A stretch of 64,000 nucleotides of DNA from Labrenzia sp. OB1 (GCF_001624695.1 NZ_JSEP01000014.1:1-64000), one strand, 5' to 3'; counted from the stretch's first letter, positions 34,929 through 43,699 are shown. Numbers and translations are program-made. The notes: a model not told the origin generated them from the letters alone.

Positions 34929-35924
34929 CTACCCGATCAGCCAGATACCGCCGAGGACGAACAGCGCCAGGAAAACTGTCTGGGTAACCAGCATCCAGAT
35001 CGCGGGGCCGCCAACCTCCAGAAGCTTGGGGATCGATGTCTTCATGCCGACCGCGGCGATGGCCGCCAGCAGCGCCCAGCGGGACACCTGACCGGCTATC
35101 TCCTTGACGACCTCCGGAATCAGGTTGAAGGAATTGAGGGCCGCCAGCACCAGAAAGGCGATCACGAAGCCCGGCATCAGCGGCGGGCGGGCCGCTCCCG
35201 GACCGCTGCTGCTGCGCAGGATGAGCGCGGCGACAAGCACGATAGGCGCCAGCAGAGTAACGCGGATCAGCTTGACCAGCGTGGACAGATCGCCGGTTTC
35301 CTCGGAAATCGAGAAACCGGCGCCGACCACCTGGGCGACATCGTGGATCGTGCCGCCCAGGAACACGCCCGTTTCGTCCATGGAAAGGCCGAGCGCACCG
35401 GTCAGGATCGGATAGAAGATCATGGCCAGCGTCGACAGCACCGTTACCGTGATCACGGTGAAGGCAAGGTCTCGTTCCGCATGTTCGCGTTTCGGCAGGA
35501 TCGATCCGATCGCCATCGCCGCGGAAGCGCCGCAGATGGCAACCGCGCCGCCGGAGAGGAACGAAAACAGCCTGTCCTTGCCGAACAGTCCACCGATGAG
35601 CAACGAAAAGCCGATCGTGACCAGAACGCCGCAGATGACCAGCAGCAAAAAGGGCAGGCCGAGAGCCTGAACCATGTCGACACTTATACGCACACCAAGC
35701 AGGGCGACGCCGATCCTGAGCAGGGTGCGTGCGGAAAAGGCGATGCCTTCGGCGGTCCGTTGTTCCTCCGACAGGAAATTGAGCGGCATGCCGAGCAGGA
35801 TTGCCATCAGCATGGCTGGGGCACCGTAGTGTTCATTCAGGAACTGGGCCGCAATCGCGACCAGCCCCGCGATCACCAGGCCCGGGAACAACTGGTTTGC
35901 CCGGTCTTTCAATGGCTCAACCAT
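34929..35924 (-). CDS. YeiH-family membrane protein (putative sulfate/sulfite exporter)
   Basis: A 331-residue protein with about ten membrane helices of the UPF0324/YeiH family. Conserved segments are RIGVALLGVRIS, GGAVAICGASAAMAI, and the signature TIHDVAQVVGAG. Members next to sulfonate-degradation genes (SuyZ, TauZ) are proposed to export sulfate or sulfite. Here it follows the di-haem peroxidase gene after 18 bases, and about 2 kb further on lies the operon that I read as a sulfoquinovose pathway, which releases sulfite. The export role is inferred from family and context. Confidence 0.82.
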   Translation of the reverse strand: MVEPLKDRANQLFPGLVIAGLVAIAAQFLNEHYGAPAMLMAILLGMPLNFLSEEQRTAEGIAFSARTLLRIGVALLGVRISVDMVQALGLPFLLLVICGVLVTIGFSLLIGGLFGKDRLFSFLSGGAVAICGASAAMAIGSILPKREHAERDLAFTVITVTVLSTLAMIFYPILTGALGLSMDETGVFLGGTIHDVAQVVGAGFSISEETGDLSTLVKLIRVTLLAPIVLVAALILRSSSGPGAARPPLMPGFVIAFLVLAALNSFNLIPEVVKEIAGQVSRWALLAAIAAVGMKTSIPKLLEVGGPAIWMLVTQTVFLALFVLGGIWLIG

Positions 35925-35942
35925 TGTTTTCCTTCTTCTTTG

Positions 35943-37256
35943 TTACTTGTCGACCGGAAGGCCGCTGGGGACAGTGGCGGGAACGCCGAAAGGCGGGGAG
36001 GCGACAGAGGCGGTTCCTGTGAGCGCCTTGAGGAACGCCACGAGGTCGGTAATATCCGTGTCCGCCAACGCGACGGGAGTAATATCACGGAAACGGGCCT
36101 GGCGCGCCATCTCTCGGGTGTCATGCCAGACCACGAAATCGATTGGGGCAAGCCAGGGAGCGTCGGGAAGTGCGGCAGTTTCCGGCGTCCATGCCTGCAG
36201 CATTCCATCCGGATCCAAATGATGGCGGACAATGTCTTCCAGCGTGGCATAGGCCCCGTTGTGTCCGTAGGGTGCGGTAAGTTCGACATTGCGCAGTATC
36301 GGGGTGCGGAACCTGTAGGCATCTTCCAGCCGGTCGGTTTCCCCCATCGCGCCGACATCGCGCACCATCGGATCGAAGCGGCGTGTGCGGCCTGGACCGA
36401 AGGGTGGCAGACCGAGGGCATGGAATTTCTGGTCGCTGAGGAGCTTGCCGGAGTGGCAGTTCGAGCAACCGGCCTTTCCGTAGAAAAGCTCTGCTCCGCG
36501 CCTCTGGCTGCTGTCCAGTGCGGTTGTGTCTCCTGCCAGGAACCGGTCAAACGGACTGTCGAAGCTTTGCCATTCGAGTGCCTGGAATGCGGCGAGGGCA
36601 TTGGAGATTTCCACGATCGTCACGTCTTCAGGCGCATCGATATGGTCGAAGGCTGCAACGAACATCTGCCCGTATTCCGGGATTATCCGCACGCGCTTGG
36701 CAAGGATCGGCCAGGCGGCATCGATCCGGTCGTGGATCGCGCCTGCGATCTCGTTTTCTCTCGGGTTGCCGGCCATTTCGAACTGGGCGATGAGAGGGAA
36801 AACCGCCTGGGCGGCGAGCAGGGAATTGAACCCCTTGGGCAGCAATTCCTCGGCGGGCGAGTTGAAGCCGTTTTCATAGGTCTCGGCGATCGACAGGCGG
36901 CCGTCGTGGAACAGTGTGTGAAGGTCCTTCGCCCCGAGATTCCATAGCCCCGGCGCATTACGGGGGATCCGCTTGCGGATCCGGTTTTCTCCCAGACCGG
37001 CTGTGCGTTCAAGCCCGAGACCCTCGCCACCTTCACCGATTCCCAGAGACAGGCGGTCGCCCGTGCCGAGTGTGGGGTGATGGCAGGTCGCGCAGGCGAT
37101 ATTCCTGTTGCCGGACAGGATCTTGTCGTAAAAGAGAAGCTGTCCGAGTGCGGCCTGCCTGCGGTCGAAGGCGATGAAATCGTCAGGGCCAAGCGGCGCG
37201 GGAAACTCCGCCGCCAGGGCAGGAGCGGCAAGAAGAAAGATCAGGGGGACAGACAG
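35943..37256 (-). CDS. Di-haem cytochrome c peroxidase/MauG-family protein
   Basis: A periplasmic protein of about 437 residues with two c-type haem sites, CATCH and CSNCH, each followed by the expected spacing to distal ligands, and the family stretches GQLLFYDKILSGN and RTPILRNVELTAPYGHNG. The signal peptide core is VPLIFLLAAPALAAEF. The start is uncertain: no ATG, GTG or TTG lies just upstream of that core. I place it at CTG 37256, but the frame stays open to 37700 and Lys-Tyr-Lys before the core would suit a slightly longer signal. It would reduce peroxide or oxidise a partner in the periplasm. It is divergent from the Sel1 gene with only six bases between the proposed starts. Confidence 0.8.
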   Translation of the reverse strand: MSVPLIFLLAAPALAAEFPAPLGPDDFIAFDRRQAALGQLLFYDKILSGNRNIACATCHHPTLGTGDRLSLGIGEGGEGLGLERTAGLGENRIRKRIPRNAPGLWNLGAKDLHTLFHDGRLSIAETYENGFNSPAEELLPKGFNSLLAAQAVFPLIAQFEMAGNPRENEIAGAIHDRIDAAWPILAKRVRIIPEYGQMFVAAFDHIDAPEDVTIVEISNALAAFQALEWQSFDSPFDRFLAGDTTALDSSQRRGAELFYGKAGCSNCHSGKLLSDQKFHALGLPPFGPGRTRRFDPMVRDVGAMGETDRLEDAYRFRTPILRNVELTAPYGHNGAYATLEDIVRHHLDPDGMLQAWTPETAALPDAPWLAPIDFVVWHDTREMARQARFRDITPVALADTDITDLVAFLKALTGTASVASPPFGVPATVPSGLPVDK

Positions 37257-37262
37257 GATCGA

Positions 37263-37745
37263 ATGACTGGAAAGCTTATATTTGCCCTTGTGGGCCTCGC
37301 CTTGCTGAGCGCGCCGGCCTTTGCCGAAATCGAGGAAGCGCGCGACCTGATGGAGGCCAATCGCTATGAAGAAGCGATGCAGGAACTCTGGCCGGCGGCG
37401 CGATCCGGCAACGCTGACGCGGAGGAACTGATCGGCGTGATGTATGCCATGGGCCTGGGCGTCGAGCGCGACGACCAGCGGGCGTTCGAATGGTATCTCA
37501 GAAGTGCCATGAAAGGCCACCCGGGCGCCCAGTCCGGGGTCGGCTGGTACTATGAGGTCGGACGCGGGATGCCGGCGCCGGATCTGGTTCGTGCCTACAT
37601 GTGGTACACGCTCTCCGCCATCGGAGGGGACCCCGATGCGGCGATCTCTCTGGAAGAGGTGGTCAAGAAGATGACCGGGGACGAGATTGAAAAAGCGCAT
37701 GTTCTTGTCGGCGACTACAAGGTCTGGATGTATCCGTTCCGATGA
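37263..37745 (+). CDS. Secreted Sel1-repeat protein
   Basis: ATG 37263 begins a signal peptide (MTGKLIFALVGLALLSAPAF, cleaved near AFAEI) and has AGGATCG as ribosome-binding site. The mature protein of about 140 residues holds two to three Sel1-type helical repeats: ADAEELIGVMYAMGLGVERD and HPGAQSGVGWYYEVGRGMP, with YMWYTLSAIGGDPDA at the end. Sel1 proteins scaffold protein-protein contacts. It is divergent from the peroxidase gene, and the coding starts nearly touch, so both promoters must lie inside the other gene's coding sequence. Confidence 0.82.
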   Translation: MTGKLIFALVGLALLSAPAFAEIEEARDLMEANRYEEAMQELWPAARSGNADAEELIGVMYAMGLGVERDDQRAFEWYLRSAMKGHPGAQSGVGWYYEVGRGMPAPDLVRAYMWYTLSAIGGDPDAAISLEEVVKKMTGDEIEKAHVLVGDYKVWMYPFR

Positions 37746-37866
37746 AGTGTTCTGATCGGCTCAGGGCTCGGTTGGCGGAGCGCTGGGCGGATGAGAGCTC
37801 TCGAATTCCTGTCTTTGCTCCCTGCTACCAGGGAATGCAGGGTCGGGCCCTGCAAGGAGGACAAGG

Positions 37867-37905
37867 AAAAGTGCGTGCCACGCCCCGCAGGGCGTGACAC
37901 GCGTG
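37867..37905 (-). terminator. Intrinsic terminator of the TRAP/monooxygenase operon
   Basis: CGTGCCACGCCC (37874-37885) pairs with GGGCGTGACACG (37890-37901) around a four-base loop with one mismatch, and TTTT follows shortly on the minus strand (37867-37870). It lies a few bases past the dctP stop. An upstream hairpin (GCAGGG/CCCTGC at about 37838-37855) may serve the Sel1 gene on the plus strand. Confidence 0.75.
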
Positions 37906-37913
37906 TTTCAACT

Positions 37914-38972
37914 TCAGTTCAGATCGGCCTTGCGGCTGCCGTCGATGGAAGCTTCTGCCTCCGAGACGGCTTTCTCGAGTTCGCTGAAGATCTCGTCGCC
38001 GCGGCCAACATTGCTCTTGAACCAGTCGTAAACCGGAGCGGCAGCTTCCTTGAAGGCGGACTTCTGCTCAGGTGTCGGAACGTAGAGATCGCCACCACCG
38101 GCAACGAATTCCTCATAGGCCTGGATGGATTTACGCTTCGGTGAGGCGAAGGTTGCCTGCTGAAGAGCATAGAAACCGTCGACCACGACGCGGCGCATGT
38201 CTTCCGGCATGGAAAGGAACTTCTCGTTGTTCATCCACCACAGGGCGCCCATATAGGCATGGCCGTCCAGGGTCACATATTGAAGGCCGGCATCCGGGAA
38301 CTTCATGCCCATGATGTCGGTGATGCCGTTCTTGGAGCCTTCCACGACACCCGTCTGGAACGAGGTGAACAGTTCCGGCCACGGGATCGGCGTGGGCGAA
38401 GCGCCCAGGGATTTCACCAGTTCCTGCGGCAGGTCGGCGACGACGGTGCGGATCTTGAGGCCTTCAAGGTCCGACGGCGTTGCGACGCGGCGCTTGGTGT
38501 TGGCGAAGTTCCGCCATCCGCCGGTATTTCCGATGGTCATCAGGCGGATGGAATTCTGGGAATCCTCCAGGGCCATGTCGCGCATGGCACGGGTGAAGTC
38601 GCCGGAAAGAACGTGCTCGGCGATCCGGTCGTCAGCCATCATGTAGGGCAGGTCGAGAACCTGAACATAAGGGAAGATGCCGGACGCGCCGCCGGAAGTG
38701 GAGATGTAGATGTCGATGGCGCCGTCAGCGACGCCCTGAAGGCATTCGGCTCCGTTCGAGCACAACTGCGTGCCGATGTAGAGTTCAACCTCGATCGCGC
38801 CGTTGGACGCGGCTTCCACGAAGTTCTTGAACACGACCAGACCGTCATAGTCCTCGTCGTTTTCGTTGGAGTTGGCCGTCGCGCGCAGCGTGTAGTCCGC
38901 GGCTATGGCGCTCAACGACGAGCCGGCGAGCATCGCCGCGACGGTGAGCGTTTTGAGTGCAGATTTGAGCAT
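37914..38972 (-). CDS. dctP: TRAP transporter substrate-binding protein (DctP), last gene of the sulfonate-type operon
   Basis: ATG 38972 is set by GGGAGG seven bases upstream and begins a signal peptide (MLKSALKTLTVAAMLAG, cleaved near IAADY). The 352-residue protein carries the family's ligand-binding Arg in LEGLKIRTVVADLP and the GVVEGSKNGITD motif. It is the binding protein of the DctQM pair directly upstream in the same operon, 26 bases away. In TRAP operons dctP usually comes first; here it is last, after the enzymes. If the operon degrades sulfoquinovose, the ligand may be sulfoquinovose or its glycoside, with the Arg binding the sulfonate or a hydroxyl. Confidence 0.93.
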   Translation of the reverse strand: MLKSALKTLTVAAMLAGSSLSAIAADYTLRATANSNENDEDYDGLVVFKNFVEAASNGAIEVELYIGTQLCSNGAECLQGVADGAIDIYISTSGGASGIFPYVQVLDLPYMMADDRIAEHVLSGDFTRAMRDMALEDSQNSIRLMTIGNTGGWRNFANTKRRVATPSDLEGLKIRTVVADLPQELVKSLGASPTPIPWPELFTSFQTGVVEGSKNGITDIMGMKFPDAGLQYVTLDGHAYMGALWWMNNEKFLSMPEDMRRVVVDGFYALQQATFASPKRKSIQAYEEFVAGGGDLYVPTPEQKSAFKEAAAPVYDWFKSNVGRGDEIFSELEKAVSEAEASIDGSRKADLN

Positions 38973-38998
38973 TAGGTACCTCCCTTTAAAACTCAATA

Positions 38999-40288
38999 TC
39001 AGTTGGCAAATCCGGTCAGACGCGGGATCGTCATGGAAAGTGCCGGTATGTAGGTGATCAGGAAGATCACCGCGATCTCTACCGCCAGAAACGGCAGAAT
39101 GGCCTTGGCTATGGTTTCAACCCGTTCTCCTGAAACCGACGCCGCGACAAAGAGCACCAGCCCCATCGGCGGCGTGGCCAGACCGACCGTCAGGTTCACG
39201 CTCATGATGATGGCGAAGTGGATGGGATCGACGCCCATCGAGATGAAGATGGGACCGAGGATCGGCCCCAGAATGATGATCGCCGGTCCCGCATCCAGGA
39301 ACATGCCCACCACGAACAGAAGAATGTTGATCAGGAACAGCAGGATAAGGGGGTTCTGTGACAGCGACAGCACGAAGTCGGCCATGATTTCCGGTGCGTG
39401 GCTGAGACTGACGACCGTCTTGAAAGCCATCGCCGCGCCGACCAGCAGAAGGACGACGGCCGAAGTGATGCCGGCCCGGTTCAGGACACCCGGTATTTCC
39501 GACGGCTTGATCGAGCGCAAGACGAAGAGGCCGATGAAAAGCGCATAGGCCACGGCAACGGCTGCGGCCTCTGTCGGCGTGAAGATCCCCGCCAGAATGC
39601 CGCCCATGATGATGACCGGAGTCAGCAGGGGGAAGAAGGCTTTCAGCGAGGCGTTGCCACGCTCTCCCCACGTGTAGCGGCGGCTCGAGGCCGGGAAATC
39701 GTATTTATCCGCCAGGAATTTGACCATGATCATCAGACCGACGCCCACCATGACCCCTGGCACGATCCCGGCCAGAAACAGGGCGGCGACACTTTCACCC
39801 ATGACATAGGCATAGATGATCATGATGCCGGAGGGCGGGATGATCGGACCGATGACCGAACTCGCCGCGGTGATCGCGGCGGCGAACTTGCGGGTGTAGC
39901 CCTGCTTTTCCATCGCCGGGATCAGCATGGAGCCGAGCGCCGAGGTGTCGGCGACCGCCGATCCGGACAATCCTGCGAACAACATTGATGAGAGAATGTT
40001 CACATGCGCAAGACCGCCGCGGAGATGGCCCATCAGCGCCTGCGAAAACTCCACCAGCCGCATGGTGATGCCGCCCTTGTTCATCAACTCGCCCGCGAGC
40101 ATGAAGAACGGAATCGCCATCAGAGGAAAACTGTCCATGCCATTGTAGACGTTGCGGTAGAGCAGCACGATGTCACGCTCCTGACCGTTCATCCACAGCA
40201 GCAGGCCCGGCGCTGCGAGTAGTCCGAAGAAGACCGGCAGACCGAGCATCAGGAAGAAGAGAAAGACCGGAAGAAACCAGATAAGCAT
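38999..40288 (-). CDS. dctM: TRAP transporter large permease (DctM)
   Basis: A 429-residue DctM subunit with about twelve membrane helices. The marks are MDSFPLMAIPFFMLAGELMN near residue 50, AGLSGSAVADTSALG, TAASSVIGPIIPPSG, and LATPPMGLVLFVAA in the second half. It is sodium-coupled and works with the DctQ encoded just upstream, whose stop shares one base with this start (TGATG). It differs in sequence from the other DctM in the window, so the two TRAP systems are not a recent duplication. Confidence 0.95.
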   Translation of the reverse strand: MLIWFLPVFLFFLMLGLPVFFGLLAAPGLLLWMNGQERDIVLLYRNVYNGMDSFPLMAIPFFMLAGELMNKGGITMRLVEFSQALMGHLRGGLAHVNILSSMLFAGLSGSAVADTSALGSMLIPAMEKQGYTRKFAAAITAASSVIGPIIPPSGIMIIYAYVMGESVAALFLAGIVPGVMVGVGLMIMVKFLADKYDFPASSRRYTWGERGNASLKAFFPLLTPVIIMGGILAGIFTPTEAAAVAVAYALFIGLFVLRSIKPSEIPGVLNRAGITSAVVLLLVGAAMAFKTVVSLSHAPEIMADFVLSLSQNPLILLFLINILLFVVGMFLDAGPAIIILGPILGPIFISMGVDPIHFAIIMSVNLTVGLATPPMGLVLFVAASVSGERVETIAKAILPFLAVEIAVIFLITYIPALSMTIPRLTGFAN

Positions 40289-40878
40289 CAGTCAGCCCCC
40301 GCCATGTCCGGGTCAGGTATATCCGTCAGTCGGGTTTCACCGCCCAGAAGGGATATGAAACTGCGCAGGATGAGTTCGATATTGACCATCGCCAGCAGAA
40401 TCACGCCGACGAAAATCGAGGCCATCATCCAGCTGCGTGGCACGCGGACCCATTCGGTGAGGGTGAAGTTTCCCGGGACATAAAGAGAAGCGGTTGCGAA
40501 ATTGCCGCCGAAGCCGGTGACTTCCGAATAGCCGATCCTGATCGCGATCAGGAGCACGATGTGGGAGATCAGCAGCAGAAAAAGAGTGAGAAGATTGCCC
40601 GGGACGCGGGGCAGGGCATGGCCGAACATGTCGATCGCGACAAATCCTCCGCGCCGCAGGGCCGTGGGTGCCATCAGGCCTGTCATCCAGAGCATGCAGA
40701 ACCGCGCGGCCTCGTCGGGCCAGGGCAGCGCATTGTTGAGGACATAGCGGAACACGACCTGAATCAGGATTGCGACCACCATCAAGGCAACGGCGACAAC
40801 GCCGATCGCTCGTCCTATTCGCAACAGGTGCGAATTGACGAAGTCGAGCGGTGCAAGGACCGCGAGCAAAATGCCCAT
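40288..40878 (-). CDS. dctQ: TRAP transporter small permease (DctQ)
   Basis: A 196-residue DctQ subunit with four membrane helices, starting at ATG 40878 with GGGAGGAG upstream. The family stretch QVVFRYVLNNALPWPDEAARF and the GGFVAIDMFG motif are present. It forms the membrane complex with DctM. It follows the flavin reductase gene after 61 bases that contain a GC-rich hairpin, so it may be on the same mRNA at a different level. Confidence 0.92.
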   Translation of the reverse strand: MGILLAVLAPLDFVNSHLLRIGRAIGVVAVALMVVAILIQVVFRYVLNNALPWPDEAARFCMLWMTGLMAPTALRRGGFVAIDMFGHALPRVPGNLLTLFLLLISHIVLLIAIRIGYSEVTGFGGNFATASLYVPGNFTLTEWVRVPRSWMMASIFVGVILLAMVNIELILRSFISLLGGETRLTDIPDPDMAGAD

Positions 40879-40939
40879 TCGGGCTCCTCCCTAAATCTCC
40901 GTGTCTGTCCGGGGCGGCCAGCCGTCCCGTTGCCGGTTC

Positions 40940-41455
40940 TTATTGTGGAGCGATTTGCCCCAGTTTGCCTGCAAAAAAGGTAAGCGCATCTCCCTTGCGC
41001 ATTTCCGCCTGCAGAACTTCGCCCAGGACAATCAGGTGATCGCCGCCTTCATAGGCCGTGAAACGTTTGCATTCGAACCGCGCCAGGCAGTTCTCGATCA
41101 GCGGCACGCCGTTTTCGTCCACCTTGTAACTCAACTGATCGAAGGCATGGGCGTTGCGTACAAAGCCGTTGCACACCTCGGCCTGCTCGCGGCTGAGAAC
41201 ATGGATGGCATAGTGTTCGGCGGTCTCGAAGTAGCGAAACCGCCGCGAGCCCTTGTCCGGCATCCACAGAACCAGAGGCGGTTCCAGGGATACGGAGGAA
41301 AAGCTGTTTGCCGTGATGCCGACAGGGCCGTCGACCGATCCTGTGGTCACAACGGTGACGCCGGTGGCGAAACGGCCGAATGCATCCCGCAGCAGGCGGG
41401 TATTTTCGGCATCGGGCTCGAAGGTAACGGTATGATTGGCAGTCTGCATGGTCAT
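40940..41455 (-). CDS. Flavin reductase (NAD(P)H:FMN), SmoA-type candidate
   Basis: A 171-residue flavin reductase-like split-barrel protein (HpaC/NtaB family). The signature is FGRFATGVTVVTT, GITANSFSSVSLEPPLVLW, and FAIHVLSREQ-like AIHVLSREQAEVC, ending with the dimer-forming GDHLIVLGEV. It supplies reduced FMN to the LLM monooxygenase encoded two genes upstream. Its ATG shares one base with the stop of the aldo-keto reductase gene (TGATG), so the three enzymes are translationally coupled. The order monooxygenase, aldo-keto reductase, flavin reductase matches smoC-smoB-smoA of the oxidative sulfoquinovose pathway. Confidence 0.88.
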   Translation of the reverse strand: MTMQTANHTVTFEPDAENTRLLRDAFGRFATGVTVVTTGSVDGPVGITANSFSSVSLEPPLVLWMPDKGSRRFRYFETAEHYAIHVLSREQAEVCNGFVRNAHAFDQLSYKVDENGVPLIENCLARFECKRFTAYEGGDHLIVLGEVLQAEMRKGDALTFFAGKLGQIAPQ

Positions 41456-42345
41456 CAGGGCACCTCTTGTCCGAGGGCCGCCTCATAGAGGCGGTACCAG
41501 GTTTCGCGATCCAGATTGACTTTCAGGGAATCGGAGATCCTGGCGATCCGGTCCGGGTTGTTGGTGCCCAGGACAGGCAGAAGCCGTGCCGGATGCGCCA
41601 GCAGGAAGGCAATGGCAACCGCAGAGCGGTCGACACCATGATCTCCGGCAAGTTCGTCGAGCACTGCGCCGAGACGCCCGCCTTCCGAAATCAATGCGCC
41701 ACCGCCGAGCGGCGACCAGGCCATCAGCTGTGTGCCGAGCCTTTGATGAAAGGCGAGATCGCCATTGGTGAACGGCGAGATTTCCTTCAGCGAAATTTCG
41801 ATCTGGTTGGTGACCAGTTGCGTCGACATCGCCGACTGCAGCAATTCCCAGTCCCAGGGACGGAAGTTGGAAACACCGACGGACTTCACTTTCCCGCTTT
41901 TCACCAGATCGTCGAGCGCGCCGCCGGTTTCATGATGATCCATCAAGGGATCGGGGCGGTGAATCAGAAGCAGGTCGATGGTCTCGATGCCCATGTCGGC
42001 AAGCGAGGTCTCGACCGACTTTTCAATGTGGGCGCGCGAGGTGTCGTAGTATTTCACCGTCTTGCCGGAATAACGTCCGGCAGGGGCGACAATGTCGCAT
42101 TTGGTGACAATTTCCATGCGCTCACGCAGCGAGGGATTGGCTTTAAGAGCTCCTCCGAGCACGGCCTCGGCGGTATAACCGCCATAGATATCCGCCTGGT
42201 CGAAGGTGGTGATCCCCTGATCGAGGCAGATCTGGATCTTTCTTTCCACATAAGAAGGGGAAGTGTCGGCATCGTCACCGATGCGCCACATACCGTAGAT
42301 CAGGCGTGAGAACTCGAGGGTCTCGCAAAGACTGACGCGTTCCAT
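41455..42345 (-). CDS. Aldo-keto reductase, SmoB-type candidate
   Basis: The start is ATG 42345, which shares its A with the TAA of the monooxygenase gene; a longer open frame upstream is only the shadow of that gene. The 296-residue TIM-barrel protein has the AKR tetrad: Asp49, Tyr54 (TFDQADIYGGYT), Lys82 (VTKCD) and His in LLLIHRPDP. VGVSNFRPWDWELL and MAWSPLGGG are family motifs. In the sulfoquinovose monooxygenase pathway SmoB reduces 6-oxo-glucose to glucose with NADPH after sulfite is removed. That role fits the neighbours but is inferred; it could reduce another aldehyde. Confidence 0.88.
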   Translation of the reverse strand: MERVSLCETLEFSRLIYGMWRIGDDADTSPSYVERKIQICLDQGITTFDQADIYGGYTAEAVLGGALKANPSLRERMEIVTKCDIVAPAGRYSGKTVKYYDTSRAHIEKSVETSLADMGIETIDLLLIHRPDPLMDHHETGGALDDLVKSGKVKSVGVSNFRPWDWELLQSAMSTQLVTNQIEISLKEISPFTNGDLAFHQRLGTQLMAWSPLGGGALISEGGRLGAVLDELAGDHGVDRSAVAIAFLLAHPARLLPVLGTNNPDRIARISDSLKVNLDRETWYRLYEAALGQEVP

Positions 42346-43499
42346 TAGCGGCGTACTCCATTGCCAAGCGGGGTTGCCGGCGTGTCGGCCGGAATGCGGC
42401 CGTAAGCTTGCGGCAGCGAGCAGGTCTTCAGCTGCGGCATGACCCGTGTACCGAAATGCTCCGCCTCTTCCATATGCGGATAGCCGGAGAAGATGAAGGC
42501 GCGGATACCCATTTTCTGATAGGCCTCGATCTTCGACAGGACCTGATCGGTGGAGCCCACGAGCGCCGCACCGCAGCCCGATCTTGCCCGACCTACGCCG
42601 GTCCACAGATTAGGCTCGATATAGCCGAATGCATCGGCGATCTCGCGGTTCTTCGACTGATGGGAGACGCCGAGGGATTTCGCATCGAGAGCGCGCTCGC
42701 GGATGGCCGTTCCCTGATCGTCGTCCAGTTTGGAGACGATGTAGTCGGCGTATTCCTGCGCTTCCTTTTCCGTGTCGCGCACAATCATGTGGACGCGCAG
42801 GCCGTAGTCCAGGGTGCGGTCGTAGTTTTCCGCTACAGCATTGACCGCCTTCATGCGGCCCTGCAGCCCTTCCATCTTTTCCGGCCACATCAGGTAGACA
42901 TCGCAATGCTGGCCACAAAGCTCGAGCGCTGCCGGCGAGTATCCGCCGAAATAGAGCAGCGGCCCGCCGGTCTGGTAAGGCCGGACCGGATCGGTGGTCA
43001 GGCCCTTGAAGGTGTAGACCTCGCCTTCATAGTCGATCTCATCGCGGGTCCAGGCCTGTTTCAGGATTTCGACCACCTCGCGGGAGCGCTGGTACCGGTA
43101 GGCGCTGTCTGCCTGTTCGCCGGGAAAGTCGGAGGAGATGATGTTGACCGTCAGCCGGCCCTTGAGCATGTGATCCAGCGTCGCGATGGTGCGCGCCAGC
43201 ATGATCGGCTGCATCTCCCCGCATCGGACAGCAGCCAGAAGATTGATTTTATCGGTGATGGGCGCGCAACCGGCGACGAAGGACAGCGTGTCCTGGCCGA
43301 CCTGATAGGAGGACGGGCACAGGATGTTGCGGAAGCCCTGTTGCTCGGCTGTTTTGACGATCGCGGAACAATGGTCCCATGACGAGCGCAGGTGGCCTTC
43401 CGGCACGCCCAGGAACTGATAATCGTCGGAGCAGAGCGCCGCGAACCAGGAAACCTCCGCAGCATCGAGATCCGGCGAAGTTACCGGGACAATGGTCAT
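42345..43499 (-). CDS. LLM-class flavin-dependent sulfonate monooxygenase, SmoC-type candidate
   Basis: ATG 43499 has GGGAGGAAA at good spacing; the frame runs open to 43592 but that part lies in the promoter. The 384-residue protein is a bacterial-luciferase-like TIM barrel of the alkanesulfonate monooxygenase (SsuD) group: RSSWDHCSAIVKTAEQQGF, LLAAVRCGEMQPIMLART, DHMLKGRLTVNIISSDFPGE, YFGGYSPAALELC. It uses FMNH2 and oxygen to break a C-S bond and release sulfite and an aldehyde. It leads the operon. With an aldo-keto reductase and a flavin reductase next, sulfoquinovose is the best substrate guess; alkanesulfonates or dimethyl sulfone are alternatives. Confidence 0.85.
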   Translation of the reverse strand: MTIVPVTSPDLDAAEVSWFAALCSDDYQFLGVPEGHLRSSWDHCSAIVKTAEQQGFRNILCPSSYQVGQDTLSFVAGCAPITDKINLLAAVRCGEMQPIMLARTIATLDHMLKGRLTVNIISSDFPGEQADSAYRYQRSREVVEILKQAWTRDEIDYEGEVYTFKGLTTDPVRPYQTGGPLLYFGGYSPAALELCGQHCDVYLMWPEKMEGLQGRMKAVNAVAENYDRTLDYGLRVHMIVRDTEKEAQEYADYIVSKLDDDQGTAIRERALDAKSLGVSHQSKNREIADAFGYIEPNLWTGVGRARSGCGAALVGSTDQVLSKIEAYQKMGIRAFIFSGYPHMEEAEHFGTRVMPQLKTCSLPQAYGRIPADTPATPLGNGVRR

Positions 43500-43674
43500 G
43501 AATTTCCTCCCTGGATCAACCTGCCTGTGCGAGCCGCACGAGGACGGGTTGAGCGATCCCAAAATTACCGGAACTGCCTGTTGGCGTTCCACTGAACGCC
43601 AGCCGTTCCGGGGTTTTCAATTGTTTTCGATTGGCTTCATTTTGCCTTCGATTTCTTCTTGCATATCACCGGGT

Positions 43675-43699
43675 TTGATGTAAATCAATAGTGTATCAA
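43675..43699. promoter_or_regulatory. Candidate GntR operator between the divergent units
   Basis: TTGAT (43675-43679), four bases, ATCAA (43684-43688) form a perfect inverted repeat, and a second ATCAA follows at 43695-43699, so the first TTGAT can pair with either. It sits 28-52 bases before the GntR start and about 175 bases before the monooxygenase start, in an AT-rich stretch. HutC-type GntR proteins bind short palindromes of this kind. Confidence 0.4.

Noticed and set aside
34701..36947. A 748-codon plus-strand frame across the YeiH-family and peroxidase genes
   Set aside because: Its translation is rich in Arg, Gln, Asp and His without any domain, as expected for the complement of hydrophobic membrane-protein codons.
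37257..37700. Extending the peroxidase N-terminus through the whole open frame to 37700
   Set aside because: That stretch is opposite the Sel1 coding region and would put a 148-residue segment before a signal peptide.
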